Assembly (NCBI RefSeq): GCF_002929295.1
Contig: NZ_PJIM01000002.1
Coordinates: 392,191 to 456,190, forward strand
DNA length: 64,000 nt
DNA from: Arthrobacter sp. SX1312
GTDB lineage: Bacteria > Actinomycetota > Actinomycetes > Actinomycetales > Micrococcaceae
Direction: 5' to 3'
Numbering within the stretch: position 1 is the stretch's first letter; each line of letters opens with the position of its first letter. Positions 30,356 through 39,299 of the stretch are shown here, one piece after another. Under the pieces are notes generated by a model. It was not told the DNA's origin and ran no database searches. It saw nothing but the letters and a program-made list of their open reading frames with translations. Both the position numbers and the translations under genes were made by a program.

Positions 30356-31279
30356 TCACGCGGCGTGGACCATCTCGTCCCGCGTGGGCGGGTTCGCTCC
30401 CGGGCGGGACACCGTGATGGCCGCGGCGCGTGCCGCGTACTGCAGCATCCCGGTCAGCTGCTCACGGGTGATTCGGAGCAGCGCGTCGCGGTGATGGGCG
30501 CCGTCGAGCCCGGAATCCACGAGCGAGCCCAGGAGGGCCGCCATGAACGAGTCCCCGGCGCCGACGGTGTCCACCACGGACGTGGGCGGCGCGGGGACGG
30601 ACACCTCGCCCGCACGGCAGACGCCCCACGGGCCCTTCGAGCCGCGTGTCACGACGACGACGGCCGGACCGGCGTCCAGCCAGGCACGCGCCGACTCCTC
30701 GGGCGTGCGGTCGGGGTAGAGCCACTGGAGGTCCTCGTCGGAGGCCTTGACGACGTCGGCGAGCGCCACGAACTTCTCGGCCTGCTGCCGGGCGAACACC
30801 GCGTCGCGGATGATGGTCGGCCGGCAGTTGGGATCGTAGGTGACGGTCACCAGGGGATGGGCGCTCGTCACGAGGGCCAGGACGTCGTCCGCCCCCGGGG
30901 CGAGCATGGTCGCGATGGACCCGGTGTGCAGCAGGGTGGACCCGTCGAGGAGCGTGTCCTTCTGCCGGGCCAGTCCCGGGAGGTCCCAGACCAGCTGGAA
31001 GTCGTAGGACGCACCCCCCGCGGGGTCCAGGCGCGCGGTCGCGACGCTCGTGGGAGCGGTGTCCGGCCGGACGGGGAACGGCACCGCGTTGTCGCGGAGG
31101 TGCTGCTGGATCATCCGCCCGTAGTCGTCGTCGCCGTACCGGCCGACGAACTGGGCGGGGTGGCCGAGGCGCGCGAGGCCCACGGCCACGTTCATGGGAC
31201 TGCCTCCCACGTGCGCGCGCATGGACGCGGTGTCGCTGACGACTTCGTCGATGAGGGTTTCCCCGATTACGGTGAGCAC
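30356..31279 (-). CDS. PfkB-family carbohydrate kinase (fructokinase-like)
   Basis: ATP-dependent sugar kinase of the ribokinase family. [15 protein letters not shown] near residue 31 is the first PfkB signature, and [17 protein letters not shown] near residue 240 is the second, with the catalytic Asp. Length 307 is standard. Fructose is the most usual substrate for this subgroup, but no sugar transporter or other sugar gene is adjacent, so specificity stays open. Followed by the PEBP-like gene. Confidence 0.9.
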   Translation of the reverse strand: MLTVIGETLIDEVVSDTASMRAHVGGSPMNVAVGLARLGHPAQFVGRYGDDDYGRMIQQHLRDNAVPFPVRPDTAPTSVATARLDPAGGASYDFQLVWDLPGLARQKDTLLDGSTLLHTGSIATMLAPGADDVLALVTSAHPLVTVTYDPNCRPTIIRDAVFARQQAEKFVALADVVKASDEDLQWLYPDRTPEESARAWLDAGPAVVVVTRGSKGPWGVCRAGEVSVPAPPTSVVDTVGAGDSFMAALLGSLVDSGLDGAHHRDALLRITREQLTGMLQYAARAAAITVSRPGANPPTRDEMVHAA

Positions 31280-31330
31280 CCGTTCAACGTACCAGCCGCG
31301 GTCGCGGAGGGCCGGGGCTCTCCCGTCGTC

Positions 31331-31813
31331 CTACCTCGAGTGCCAGGGGAGGATCGACGGCCGCGGCGGTATCGGCCGGCCCCTGAAGCGCCGCACGCTG
31401 TAGACGATCAGGGCGAGCGCGATCATCGACGAGAGGATCAGGCTGATCCCCGTGCCCGTGCCGCCGAAGAGCCACCACTTGTCCGCGAGGAACCACCAGC
31501 CGGGCGTGGTGGGTTCCACGATCCAGACCACGCCGAGGGTCATGATCACGAACGAGCTCATGCAGCTCGCCGTGATCCGCGGAATCGTCTTCACCCCGAG
31601 GGCTGCGGCATGGAAGGCGTTCTCCTTCAGCGGCTTCAGGTACCGCCGTGCCCAGTGGTAGTGCCGTGAGAGGACGGCGAGGCCCGCGGCGAGCATCAGG
31701 AGCCCGGGGCCGGGCAGGACGAGGGCGGCGATCCCCACCACCACGAGGGTCCACCCGATCACCTCGGCGGCGGTACGGTGAACCCACCCCGGGAACCGCT
31801 CTTTCGCTGCCAT
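31331..31813 (-). CDS. Putative transmembrane protein of the PGPGW family
   Basis: A 160-residue membrane protein with an LPGPGLLMLAAGLAVLS segment, the Pro-Gly-Pro-Gly hallmark of this actinobacterial family (TIGR02611-like). Four hydrophobic stretches are visible: two in the first half (one around GWTLVVVGIAALVL), and two after residue 85. Start ATG 31813 is chosen over a GTG two codons upstream; neither has a strong ribosome site. Function is unknown. It is divergent from the dioxygenase operon. Confidence 0.75.
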   Translation of the reverse strand: MAAKERFPGWVHRTAAEVIGWTLVVVGIAALVLPGPGLLMLAAGLAVLSRHYHWARRYLKPLKENAFHAAALGVKTIPRITASCMSSFVIMTLGVVWIVEPTTPGWWFLADKWWLFGGTGTGISLILSSMIALALIVYSVRRFRGRPIPPRPSILPWHSR

Positions 31814-31971
31814 GCTCACAGGATGCCACAGCCTCCCGAGTGCGCACGACGCCCGGCAGGGGGACCGGGGGCCCGGGCGGGGACCACGAGGGCCGGAACA
31901 AATACCGGGATACATGTGTTTGCATGGACAAGCCGGTGGATGGAAGGCCGGTCCGAACCCAGGAGGACAGC

Positions 31972-32961
31972 GTGACCGCACGAACCGAAGGTCTCCACCA
32001 CGTCACCGCGATCGCGGGTGACCCGCAGAAGAACATCGACTTCTACATCAGGGGCCTGGGACTGCGCCTGGTCAAGAAGACGGTGAACTTCGACGATCCG
32101 GGGACGTACCACCTCTACTACGGCGACGAGGCCGGCCGCCCCGGCTCCCTCCTCACCTTCTTCCCGTGGCAGGGCATCCGCAGCGGCCGCGTGGGCAGCG
32201 GGCAGTCCACCACCACCGCGTTCTCCGTGCCGCAGGGCACCCTCGGCTGGTGGCAGGAACACTTCAAGGCGATCGGCGTCGAGTCGACCATCGCGCGCGC
32301 CTCGTCCGAGGAGGAGCGCCTGTCCCTCCGCGACCCCGACGGCCTGCAGATCGACCTCGTGGCCTCGTCCGTCTCCGACCCCCGCGACCCGTGGGACTCC
32401 GCCTCCGTCCCGGCCGAGTACGCCGTGCGAGGCCAGCACTCCTCGGTCCTCACGGTCCAGGATCCCGCCCGTACGCTCGAGACCTTCACGCGTGATCTCG
32501 GCATGACGGTCCTCGCCGAGAAGGACGGCCGCTACCGTCTCAGCACCCATGCCGGGGAGCCCGGTACCGTCGTCGACGTCGTCACCGACCCCCGCGGCGA
32601 GCGCGGTCTCGTGGCCGGGGGGACGGTGCACCACATCGCCTTCCGCGTTCCCGACCGGCAGACCCAGGAGGTGTGGCGCCAGGAACTCGCCGAGGGCGGG
32701 TACGCGGTGACGGCCATCCTCGATCGCCAGTACTTCACCTCGATCTATTTCCGCGAACCCGGCGGAACCCTGCTGGAGATCGCGACGGACACCCCCGGCT
32801 TCGACATCGACGAACCCCTGCTGGAACTGGGCCGCTCCCTCAAGCTGCCGCCGTGGCTCGAGCCGAACCGCGAGGCCATCTCCCACGCGGTCGCGACGAT
32901 CGACCTGCCGGAGGAGAACAACCCCGCCGTCCAGGCCTTCTTCAGGAAGGCGGGCTCATGA
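31972..32961 (+). CDS. Ring-cleaving dioxygenase / VOC protein (MhqO-like)
   Basis: Two VOC (glyoxalase/extradiol dioxygenase) modules in 329 residues. Metal-ligand His and Glu appear in GLHHVTAI, in VHHIAFRV and in GGTLLEIATD, as in the hydroquinone-type ring-cleaving MhqO/LinE relatives. GTG 31972 has AGGAGG at 31961-31966. It opens an operon of three overlapping genes; an MhqD-like hydrolase follows, the same pairing as in the Bacillus methylhydroquinone-detoxification genes. The natural substrate here is not known. No MarR-type regulator is next to it. Confidence 0.88.
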   Translation: MTARTEGLHHVTAIAGDPQKNIDFYIRGLGLRLVKKTVNFDDPGTYHLYYGDEAGRPGSLLTFFPWQGIRSGRVGSGQSTTTAFSVPQGTLGWWQEHFKAIGVESTIARASSEEERLSLRDPDGLQIDLVASSVSDPRDPWDSASVPAEYAVRGQHSSVLTVQDPARTLETFTRDLGMTVLAEKDGRYRLSTHAGEPGTVVDVVTDPRGERGLVAGGTVHHIAFRVPDRQTQEVWRQELAEGGYAVTAILDRQYFTSIYFREPGGTLLEIATDTPGFDIDEPLLELGRSLKLPPWLEPNREAISHAVATIDLPEENNPAVQAFFRKAGS

Positions 32962-33599
32962 CCACCCCGCAGACGTGGCCGCACCTGTTCGAGGCAGGAG
33001 CAGCGGACGCCCCCGTCCTGCTGCTCCTGCACGGCACCGGCGGCACCGAACAGGACCTCCTGCCGCTCGCCGCCCGCCTGGCGCCCGGGGCGGGCTATCT
33101 CGCGCCGCGGGGCCCGGTGCAGGAGCACGGCCTCAACCGGTGGTTCCGCCGGTTCGGCGAGGGCGTGTTCGACGTCGACGACGTCGTCCGCCGCGCGGGC
33201 GAGCTCGCCGCGTTCCTCGGCTGGGCGCGGGACCACTACGGCATCGCCGACCGCCCGCTCGTCGCCGTCGGGTTCTCGAACGGGGCGAACATCGCCCTCG
33301 CCGCCGTGCTGCTCCACCCGGACGCCGTCTCCTCCGCGGTCGCCTTCTCGGGGATGTACCCCCTCGACGGGCGCACCATCGACGCGGACCTGACCGGGAC
33401 GCACGTCGCCCTGTTCAACGGGACGTCCGACGTTATGGCCCCCATCGACAGCGTGACCCGCCTCGGTGCGATCCTGGAGAGCCGCGGCGCCGAAGTACAG
33501 CGGAACGTCCGCGAGGGCGGGCACGGAATCCACCCCACGGAGGTCGACGGCGCCGCCGCCTGGATCGCCTCCCGTACCCGGAAGGTCCCCCATGACTGA
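32958..33599 (+). CDS. Alpha/beta hydrolase, phospholipase/carboxylesterase type (MhqD-like)
   Basis: Serine esterase of the small carboxylesterase group. The oxyanion region LLHGTGGTEQDL, the nucleophile elbow GFSNGANIAL, an acidic residue in NGTSDVMAPID and the catalytic His in EGGHGI are present in the right order in 213 residues. Its ATG overlaps the dioxygenase stop by 4 bp and its end overlaps the next gene by 8 bp, so the three are tightly coupled. It probably removes an ester or ring-cleavage product made by the dioxygenase. Confidence 0.9.
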   Translation: MTTPQTWPHLFEAGAADAPVLLLLHGTGGTEQDLLPLAARLAPGAGYLAPRGPVQEHGLNRWFRRFGEGVFDVDDVVRRAGELAAFLGWARDHYGIADRPLVAVGFSNGANIALAAVLLHPDAVSSAVAFSGMYPLDGRTIDADLTGTHVALFNGTSDVMAPIDSVTRLGAILESRGAEVQRNVREGGHGIHPTEVDGAAAWIASRTRKVPHD

Positions 33600-34383
33600 A
33601 TCACCCACCACCGGGCTCGCAGCACGGGCCACCACCCTCTCCCGGCTCCACGCCGCCCCCGAGATCCTGCAGGTCGTCAACGTCTGGGACGTCATCAGCG
33701 CCAGGACCATCGCCGACATCCCCGGCACCACGGCCCTCGCCACGGCGAGCCACTCGATCGCCGCGTCGCTCGGGTACGAGGACGGCGAGAACATCCCCCT
33801 GGAGGAGATGATCGCGGCGGTCGGGCGGATCGCCGCGGCCACCACGCTCCCCGTGTCCGCCGACCTCGAATCCGGTTACGGGAATCCCGGGGACACCGTG
33901 CGCCGGGCGATCGGCGTGGGGATCGTCGGGGCGAACATCGAGGACCGGATGCGCCCGCTCGCCGACGCCGTGGCGCAGATGGAGGCAGCCGTGAAGGCCG
34001 GGCAGGCCGAGGGCATCGACTTCGTGCTGAACGCCCGCACGGACGCCTTCGTGAAGGCGGGCGACCGCGATCCGGCGGACGTCCTGGCCGAGGCCGTCGA
34101 GCGCGGCAAGGCGTTCCTCGCCGTCGGCGCGACCAACGTGTTCGTCCCCGGCCTGCTCGACGAGCACGCCGTGACCGCCCTCGTGGAAGCCTTCGGTCCG
34201 CAGCGGCTCAGCGTGATCAACGTGCCCGGCAGCCTGGCGCCCGCACGCCTGCAGGAACTCGGCGTCGCCCGGATCTCCTACGGCCCGTGGACGCAGCGCG
34301 TCGCCCTGACCGCGCTGGCGGACTCGGCGCGCGAGCTCCTCGCCGGCGGGGCCCTGCCCGAAGGGACGCTCCCCCTGAACTAG
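33592..34383 (+). CDS. Isocitrate lyase/phosphoenolpyruvate mutase-family protein
   Basis: TIM-barrel C-C lyase family. VVNVWDVISARTI and SADLESGYGN (metal-binding Asp and Glu), GANIEDR and LNARTDAF are the characteristic motifs. Length 263 is that of the short oxaloacetate-hydrolase/methylisocitrate-like members, which cleave small 2-substituted dicarboxylic acids. True isocitrate lyase is about twice as long. Its start lies 8 bp inside the esterase gene, so it completes the operon. It may act on an acid released by ring cleavage; that is inference from position. Confidence 0.88.
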   Translation: MTESPTTGLAARATTLSRLHAAPEILQVVNVWDVISARTIADIPGTTALATASHSIAASLGYEDGENIPLEEMIAAVGRIAAATTLPVSADLESGYGNPGDTVRRAIGVGIVGANIEDRMRPLADAVAQMEAAVKAGQAEGIDFVLNARTDAFVKAGDRDPADVLAEAVERGKAFLAVGATNVFVPGLLDEHAVTALVEAFGPQRLSVINVPGSLAPARLQELGVARISYGPWTQRVALTALADSARELLAGGALPEGTLPLN

Positions 34384-34397
34384 GGACCCGGCCCCGG

Positions 34398-35297
34398 TCA
34401 GCCCGAGGCGGGCAGGCCGGCTGCCTCCTCGAGGCGGTCGAGGATCGCCTCCCACGCCGGCGACCCGGGCGTGATGACGGCGAAGTGGTCGCCCGGGACG
34501 CGGACGAGTTCCGCCGTCGCACCCGCCGCCGTGGCCGCGGCCACGTACGCCTCCGACTGGCTGGGCGGCACCGTGGTGTCCTCGGTGCCGTGCACCGCGT
34601 ACACGGGGACCTCGAGGGGAAGCACGGTCATCGGGTCGGCGAGCGCATAGCGCTCCGGGTCCCCGGGCGCGCCGAGCAGGTTCTCCACGGCGTTGCCGCT
34701 CAGGCCGAGCGCCCGGGCCTCCACGAGGTCCAGCACCCCGGCCTGGCTGACGACGGCGGTGAGCGGCACCACCGGCGTGCCGGCGCCCGGGGCACCCGAT
34801 GGGAGCGCGAACCGCCCCGCCGCCCACACCGCGAGGTGGCCGCCCGCGGAGTGGCCGAGCGCCGTCGTCGAGCGCAGGTCCAGTCCGTGGTCGTCGGCCG
34901 CGACGGCGAGGTGGTCGATGCCCGCGGCGACGTCGTCGAACGTGGCGGGCCAGCCGCCCCCGTTACCCGCCCGCCGGTACTCGAGGTTCCAGCACGCGTA
35001 GCCGCGCGGGGCGAGGTCCTGTGCGAGGGGTTCGCCGAGCTCCGCGCCGTAGGTGGAGCGCCAGTAGCCGCCGTGGATGATCACCACGACGCCGCGCACC
35101 GCGGTCTCCCCGCCGGGCAGGTAGAGATCCGCGAACTGGCTCGGATCGTCGCCGTAGCGGTAGCGCTGCGGCGCCGCGGCGCCGGACCCGGTCTCCTGGC
35201 GGATCCCGCAGGCGGCGAGGAGGGCAGCCCCGGCGGCGGCCGGCAGGGCCAGGACGGAGCGGCGTCCCGGCGGACGCACGGCCTTCTCGCGATGCAC
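34398..35297 (-). CDS. Secreted or lipid-anchored alpha/beta hydrolase (Tat lipoprotein)
   Basis: The N-terminus has a twin-arginine RRSVLAL, a hydrophobic stretch and a lipobox LLAACG with Cys30, so export by Tat and lipid anchoring are predicted. The hydrolase domain carries VVIIHGGYW (HGG oxyanion motif), nucleophile elbow GHSAGGHLAV, and a late His in GDHFAV, the pattern of esterase/kynurenine-formamidase-like enzymes. Start GTG 35297 gives 299 residues, with no clear ribosome site. It is convergent with the ICL-PEPM gene and divergent from the alarmone synthetase. Confidence 0.85.
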   Translation of the reverse strand: MHREKAVRPPGRRSVLALPAAAGAALLAACGIRQETGSGAAAPQRYRYGDDPSQFADLYLPGGETAVRGVVVIIHGGYWRSTYGAELGEPLAQDLAPRGYACWNLEYRRAGNGGGWPATFDDVAAGIDHLAVAADDHGLDLRSTTALGHSAGGHLAVWAAGRFALPSGAPGAGTPVVPLTAVVSQAGVLDLVEARALGLSGNAVENLLGAPGDPERYALADPMTVLPLEVPVYAVHGTEDTTVPPSQSEAYVAAATAAGATAELVRVPGDHFAVITPGSPAWEAILDRLEEAAGLPASG

Positions 35298-35361
35298 AGG
35301 GGAAGCGTAACGGTCGCCGGGGTTGGATACGATGAAGACTCTCCTCGGAAAGGCTGGATGC

Positions 35362-36471
35362 ATGGGCGCGTGGGACGATCTCGACGAGCGGCTGCGCCCT
35401 GCCGTCGAGGCGCATACGCGGGAGTTCGCCCGGGTCCGGCCCGCCCTGGACCGCGTCACCGAGGCCATGCGGTCCAGCATCGCCGCCATCTTCGAGGGTG
35501 CGGACCTGAGGCCCCTGTTCGTCACGGCACGCACCAAGACCGTCGAGTCCTTCCGCGACAAGGCGTCCCGTACGCTGCCGGCCGTGGACCCTGCGGACCC
35601 GCCCGCCCTCGTCTTCCCGGACCCGATGCGGAACCTGACGGATCTGGTGGGGGTCCGCATCATCACCACGCTGCCCCACGAGGTGGACCTCGCGGCGAAC
35701 CTCCTCAAGCGGCAACGCCAGGAGTTCGACTGCCGGGGTGACCGGGAGAAGGACATCGGGTCCATCGAGTCCGGCACGTACGGCTATTCGAGCCGCCACC
35801 TCATCATGCGCACCATCCACAACGACGTGGTGCGCGGCTTCCAGCAGGCCGTGGACCCGGAGACGAGAGCTGCGGGGAGCTATCTCTTCGAGGTGCAGGT
35901 GCGCACCGTGCTGGCGCACGCCTGGTCGGAGATCGAGCACGACATCCGCTTCAAGGCGTCCAACCCGAAGGCCTGGAGCCCCTACTTCGACCGCCAGTTC
36001 ACGGGCACGGCGGCCATGCTGGAAACCGTGGAATCGGCCTTCGCCGAACTGCACGAGCGGTACGAGACCGTCACCGGGTTCTGGGACGAGGACGGCGAGG
36101 GCAGCGCCCCACTGACGCCCAACCGCATCCGCGACGTCTGGCAGACGCTCCTGCCCCACGTGGACCGGAAATCGGACGACAACTGGGGGTGGGCCGCCGA
36201 GCTCCTCGCAGCGCACGGGCGGAAGACCACGCTGGAACTCGTCGACCTGCTGCAGGCGGACACCATCACCACGGTCCGCAAGGCCCTCGACCACCGGTAC
36301 TCCCCCGGCCCGGACCGGCTCCTCGACGACATGCTGCTGTGGCACTACGGCGAGCGCCACATCGACCTGACGGCCGAGGCGCCGGATGCCGGAAGCACGT
36401 CCCGCCGGGACAGCCTGCAGCGCCGGCACCGCCAGATGGAGATCTATCGGGCGCAGCACCCCGGCTCCTGA
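35362..36471 (+). CDS. RelA/SpoT synthetase-domain protein (small alarmone synthetase type)
   Basis: Carries the (p)ppGpp synthetase domain and no HD hydrolase domain, TGS or ACT. Visible motifs are RNLTDLVGVRII, GYSSRHLIM (the GYRSxH region) and FEVQVRTVLAHAWSEIEHD with the catalytic E-x-Q-x-R. Length is 369, longer than RelP/RelQ, with a helical tail rich in Arg and His. ATG 35362 with GGAAAGG upstream is preferred over ATG 35332, which lies on a probable -10 TACGAT (35328-35333). The full-length bifunctional Rel is expected elsewhere. Likely makes pppGpp/ppGpp or a related alarmone under stress. Confidence 0.85.
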   Translation: MGAWDDLDERLRPAVEAHTREFARVRPALDRVTEAMRSSIAAIFEGADLRPLFVTARTKTVESFRDKASRTLPAVDPADPPALVFPDPMRNLTDLVGVRIITTLPHEVDLAANLLKRQRQEFDCRGDREKDIGSIESGTYGYSSRHLIMRTIHNDVVRGFQQAVDPETRAAGSYLFEVQVRTVLAHAWSEIEHDIRFKASNPKAWSPYFDRQFTGTAAMLETVESAFAELHERYETVTGFWDEDGEGSAPLTPNRIRDVWQTLLPHVDRKSDDNWGWAAELLAAHGRKTTLELVDLLQADTITTVRKALDHRYSPGPDRLLDDMLLWHYGERHIDLTAEAPDAGSTSRRDSLQRRHRQMEIYRAQHPGS

Positions 36472-36515
36472 CATCGCAGGCTCCGCACCTCACCGTCCCG
36501 GCGAGCGCGCTCCGG

Positions 36516-38027
36516 TCAGGGTGTGCCCGCCCGGTACTTCCCGGCCCGGCGCTCCAGCCGGTCATCGGCCGGCAGGCGCTTGACGCGTGCCAGTTCGTAC
36601 TCGATGGCCGAGGCCATCCGCTCGCAGAACGCCCGTCCCTCCTCGGCGGCGTCGGGCCGCTCGTCCACCACGTGGTCCACGACGCCCCGGTCCACGAGCG
36701 CGGCGACCTTCACCCCCTGGGCCTCCGCCATCCCGGGCGCCCTGTCCACCGTGCGGTGGACGATCGCGCTGGCCCCCTCGGGCGGGAGCGGCGAGAGCCA
36801 GGCGTGCTGGGCGGCGATGGTGCTGTCCGCGGGGAGCAGGGCGAGCGCGCCTCCCCCCGCCCCCTGGCCCAGCAGCACGGAGACCGACGGCGAGGCGAGC
36901 CCGATGAGGTCGTGCAGGGACCGGGCGATCTCCCCGGCGAGTCCGCCCTCCTCGGCCTCCCGGGACAGGTCCGCGCCGGCGGTGTCGATGACGGTCAACA
37001 GCGGGAGGCCCAGTTCCTCGGCGAGCTTCATGCCGCGCCGCGCCTCCCGGAGCGACGCCGGGCCCATCACCGCGTCCTCGGGGCGCCGCGGCCGCTGGTG
37101 GCCGAGCACGATGCACGGTTGCTCCCCGAACCGGGCCAGGGCGAGCAGCAGCCCGGGGTCCTTCTCGCCCTGCCCGGTCCCGTTGAGCGGCAGGACGTCG
37201 CGGGCTCCGGCGGCGAGCAGGCGCCGGAGGTCGGGGCGCCGCCGGTTGCGCGAGACGAGGATGGACGTCCAGGCGTCGCCGTCGCCGGGGGTGACGGCGG
37301 TGGTCGGGGGCGGCGGGGGCAGGCGGGCCGGGTCCGCGAGCAGCACGGAGAGTGCCGTGTCGACGATCGCCGCCAGCTGGCCGGGCGGGACGACGGCGTC
37401 GATGAGTCCCTTGTCGAACAGGTTCTCGGCCGTCTGGACACCGGACGGGAAGGCTTCCCCGTAGAGCGCCTCGTAGACGCGCGGCCCCAGGAAGCCGAGC
37501 AGCGCGCCGGGTTCAGCGACCGTGACGTGGCCGAGGGACCCCCAGGACGCCATGACGCCGCCGGTGGTGGGGTGCCGGAGATAGACGAGGTAGGGCAGCC
37601 CGGCCTGCCGGTGGGCCCGCACGGCGCCGGTGATGTCCACCATGGAGAGGAACGCGGGCGTGCCTTCCTGCATGCGCGTGCCGCCCGATGCCGGACCGGC
37701 CAGGAGGGGCAGCCCCTCCGCCGTAGCCCTGCGGACCGCGGCCGTGATCCGGTGCGCGGCCGCACGGCCGATCGAACCCGCGAGGAAGGTGAACTCCGAG
37801 ACGATGACGGCCACCCGTCGGCCGTGGATGAGTCCCTCGCCGGTCAGCACCGATTCGTCCGCCCCGCTCTTCTCCCGTGCCCGCCGCAGCTCCTCCTCGT
37901 ACGCTGCACTCGCACCGGCGTAGGGCGAGGGGACGGGACCGTCCCATGAGGTGAAGGACCCGGCGTCGAGGACGGCGTCGATGAGTTCGCGTGCGGTCAG
38001 GTGCCGGGCGCGGGCCTCACCGCTCAC
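36516..38027 (-). CDS. Fused carboxyltransferase (AccD-AccA-like)
   Basis: Both halves of a biotin-type carboxyltransferase crotonase fold in one chain: an AccD-like N-half (ASGGTRMQEGTPAF, LPYLVYLRHPTTGGVMASWG) and an AccA-like C-half (GLPLLTVIDTAGAD, LLGQGAGGGALALLPAD). GTG 38027 overlaps the CoA-transferase stop by 4 bp (GTGA), giving 503 residues. No biotin carboxylase or biotin carrier is nearby. In this cluster with a MatC malonate carrier and a CoA-transferase it may run in reverse and decarboxylate malonyl-CoA, as MdcDE does for malonyl-ACP; that is inference. It could instead serve fatty-acid or other acyl-CoA carboxylation. Confidence 0.82.
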   Translation of the reverse strand: MSGEARARHLTARELIDAVLDAGSFTSWDGPVPSPYAGASAAYEEELRRAREKSGADESVLTGEGLIHGRRVAVIVSEFTFLAGSIGRAAAHRITAAVRRATAEGLPLLAGPASGGTRMQEGTPAFLSMVDITGAVRAHRQAGLPYLVYLRHPTTGGVMASWGSLGHVTVAEPGALLGFLGPRVYEALYGEAFPSGVQTAENLFDKGLIDAVVPPGQLAAIVDTALSVLLADPARLPPPPPTTAVTPGDGDAWTSILVSRNRRRPDLRRLLAAGARDVLPLNGTGQGEKDPGLLLALARFGEQPCIVLGHQRPRRPEDAVMGPASLREARRGMKLAEELGLPLLTVIDTAGADLSREAEEGGLAGEIARSLHDLIGLASPSVSVLLGQGAGGGALALLPADSTIAAQHAWLSPLPPEGASAIVHRTVDRAPGMAEAQGVKVAALVDRGVVDHVVDERPDAAEEGRAFCERMASAIEYELARVKRLPADDRLERRAGKYRAGTP

Positions 38028-39250
38028 GAGCCGTCGCTGCCCGACGCGGCGAGCCACGCACGGATCGCCGCGCCGTCGCCGTCGAGCAGCGGCGGCGCGC
38101 TGTGGCTGCGGGTGGTCGTCTCGGAGGCGCCGTCGAAGAAACGCAGGGGTGGGCCGGGCAGTGCGATGGTGCCGAGCACGGGGTGGTCGACGTCCAGGAG
38201 CAGGCCCTGGGCGTGCACCTGGTCCCAGGCGTACACCTCGTCGAGCGTCCGCACCTTGCCGGCGGGGATCCCCGCCTCGTTGAGCTTCGCGAGGAGCGGC
38301 TCGGACTCGTAGGCGGAGAACGCGTCCTCGACGGTCCGGATCAGCAGGTCCCGGTTCCGCACCCGGTCCGCGTTCGAGGCGAACTCGGGCCTGTCGGCGT
38401 CGAGCCCGAACGCCGCGGTGAAGGCGGCCCACAGCTTCTCGCTGCCCACACTGATCTGCACCTTGCCGCCCCGGCAGTTGAACAGTCCGTAGGGCGCGAT
38501 CGAGGGATGGTGGTTGCCCTGCGCCTGCGGCACCTCGCCCGCCACGGTGGTCCGGGTGCCCTGGAACGCGTGGACGCCGATGATCGCGGCGAGCAGCGAG
38601 GTGCGTACCACCTGGCCCTTGCCCGTCCGTTCCCGCTCCAGCAGCGCGGCGACCGCCCCGTAGGCCCCGTACATCCCGGACAGGAGGTCGGCGATGGGGA
38701 CGCCGACGCGCTGCGGGTTGTCGGGGTCCGGCCCGGTGACGGACATGAGGCCCGCCTCGCCCTGCACGATCTGGTCGTAGCCGCTGCGCTTCGCCTCGGG
38801 GCCGTCGTGCCCGAACCCGGTGATGGAGAGGATGACCAGCCCGGGGTTCAGCTCCAGCATCGCGTCCGTGGAGAAGCCGAGCCGGTCCAGGACCCCCGGC
38901 CTGAAGTTCTCGACGACGACGTCCGCGCGGCGGAGCAGTTCGGTGAGGACCGCCCGTCCGTCCTCGCTCTTGAGGTCGAGGGCGATCGATTCCTTGTTCC
39001 TGTTGCAGGACAGGAAGTAGGTGGACTGGCGGTCCTCCTCCGGGCCGACGAAGGGCGGACCCCACCCGCGGGTGTCGTCCCCGGTGCCCGGGGTCTCCAC
39101 CTTGATGACGCGCGCGCCGAGGTCGCCCAGCATCATCCCGGCGTGCGGTCCGGCGAGGGCCCTGCTGAGGTCGACGACGAGGCGGCCGGCGAGCGGTCCG
39201 CCGCGCTCCCCGCCGGCGGTCGGGTGCGGTGCGGTGGTCTCGGCGGTCAT
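38024..39250 (-). CDS. CaiB/BaiF-family CoA-transferase
   Basis: Family III CoA-transferase of 408 residues. The conserved N-terminal LVVDLSRALAGPHAGMMLGDLGA and KVETPGTGDDTRGWGPP, and the catalytic Asp expected in DLKSEDGRAVL, fit the family, and TGFGHDGP is the second conserved block. It is placed between the MatC transporter and the carboxyltransferase, which it overlaps by 4 bp. Malonate:CoA transfer is a reasonable inference from this context; family members also act on oxalate, carnitine and succinate. All genes of the group are on the minus strand. Confidence 0.88.
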   Translation of the reverse strand: MTAETTAPHPTAGGERGGPLAGRLVVDLSRALAGPHAGMMLGDLGARVIKVETPGTGDDTRGWGPPFVGPEEDRQSTYFLSCNRNKESIALDLKSEDGRAVLTELLRRADVVVENFRPGVLDRLGFSTDAMLELNPGLVILSITGFGHDGPEAKRSGYDQIVQGEAGLMSVTGPDPDNPQRVGVPIADLLSGMYGAYGAVAALLERERTGKGQVVRTSLLAAIIGVHAFQGTRTTVAGEVPQAQGNHHPSIAPYGLFNCRGGKVQISVGSEKLWAAFTAAFGLDADRPEFASNADRVRNRDLLIRTVEDAFSAYESEPLLAKLNEAGIPAGKVRTLDEVYAWDQVHAQGLLLDVDHPVLGTIALPGPPLRFFDGASETTTRSHSAPPLLDGDGAAIRAWLAASGSDGS

Positions 39251-39299
39251 GGTTCCTCCGGTGGTCGTGCTGTCGGGCGGGGTGGTCGGGTGGGCCGGC

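Noticed and set aside
33592-34383. Isocitrate lyase of the glyoxylate shunt
   Set aside because: Only 263 residues, about half the length of isocitrate lyase, and motifs fit the short ICL/PEPM members.
35362-36471. Full-length Rel (stringent response bifunctional enzyme)
   Set aside because: No HD, TGS or ACT domain and about half the length.
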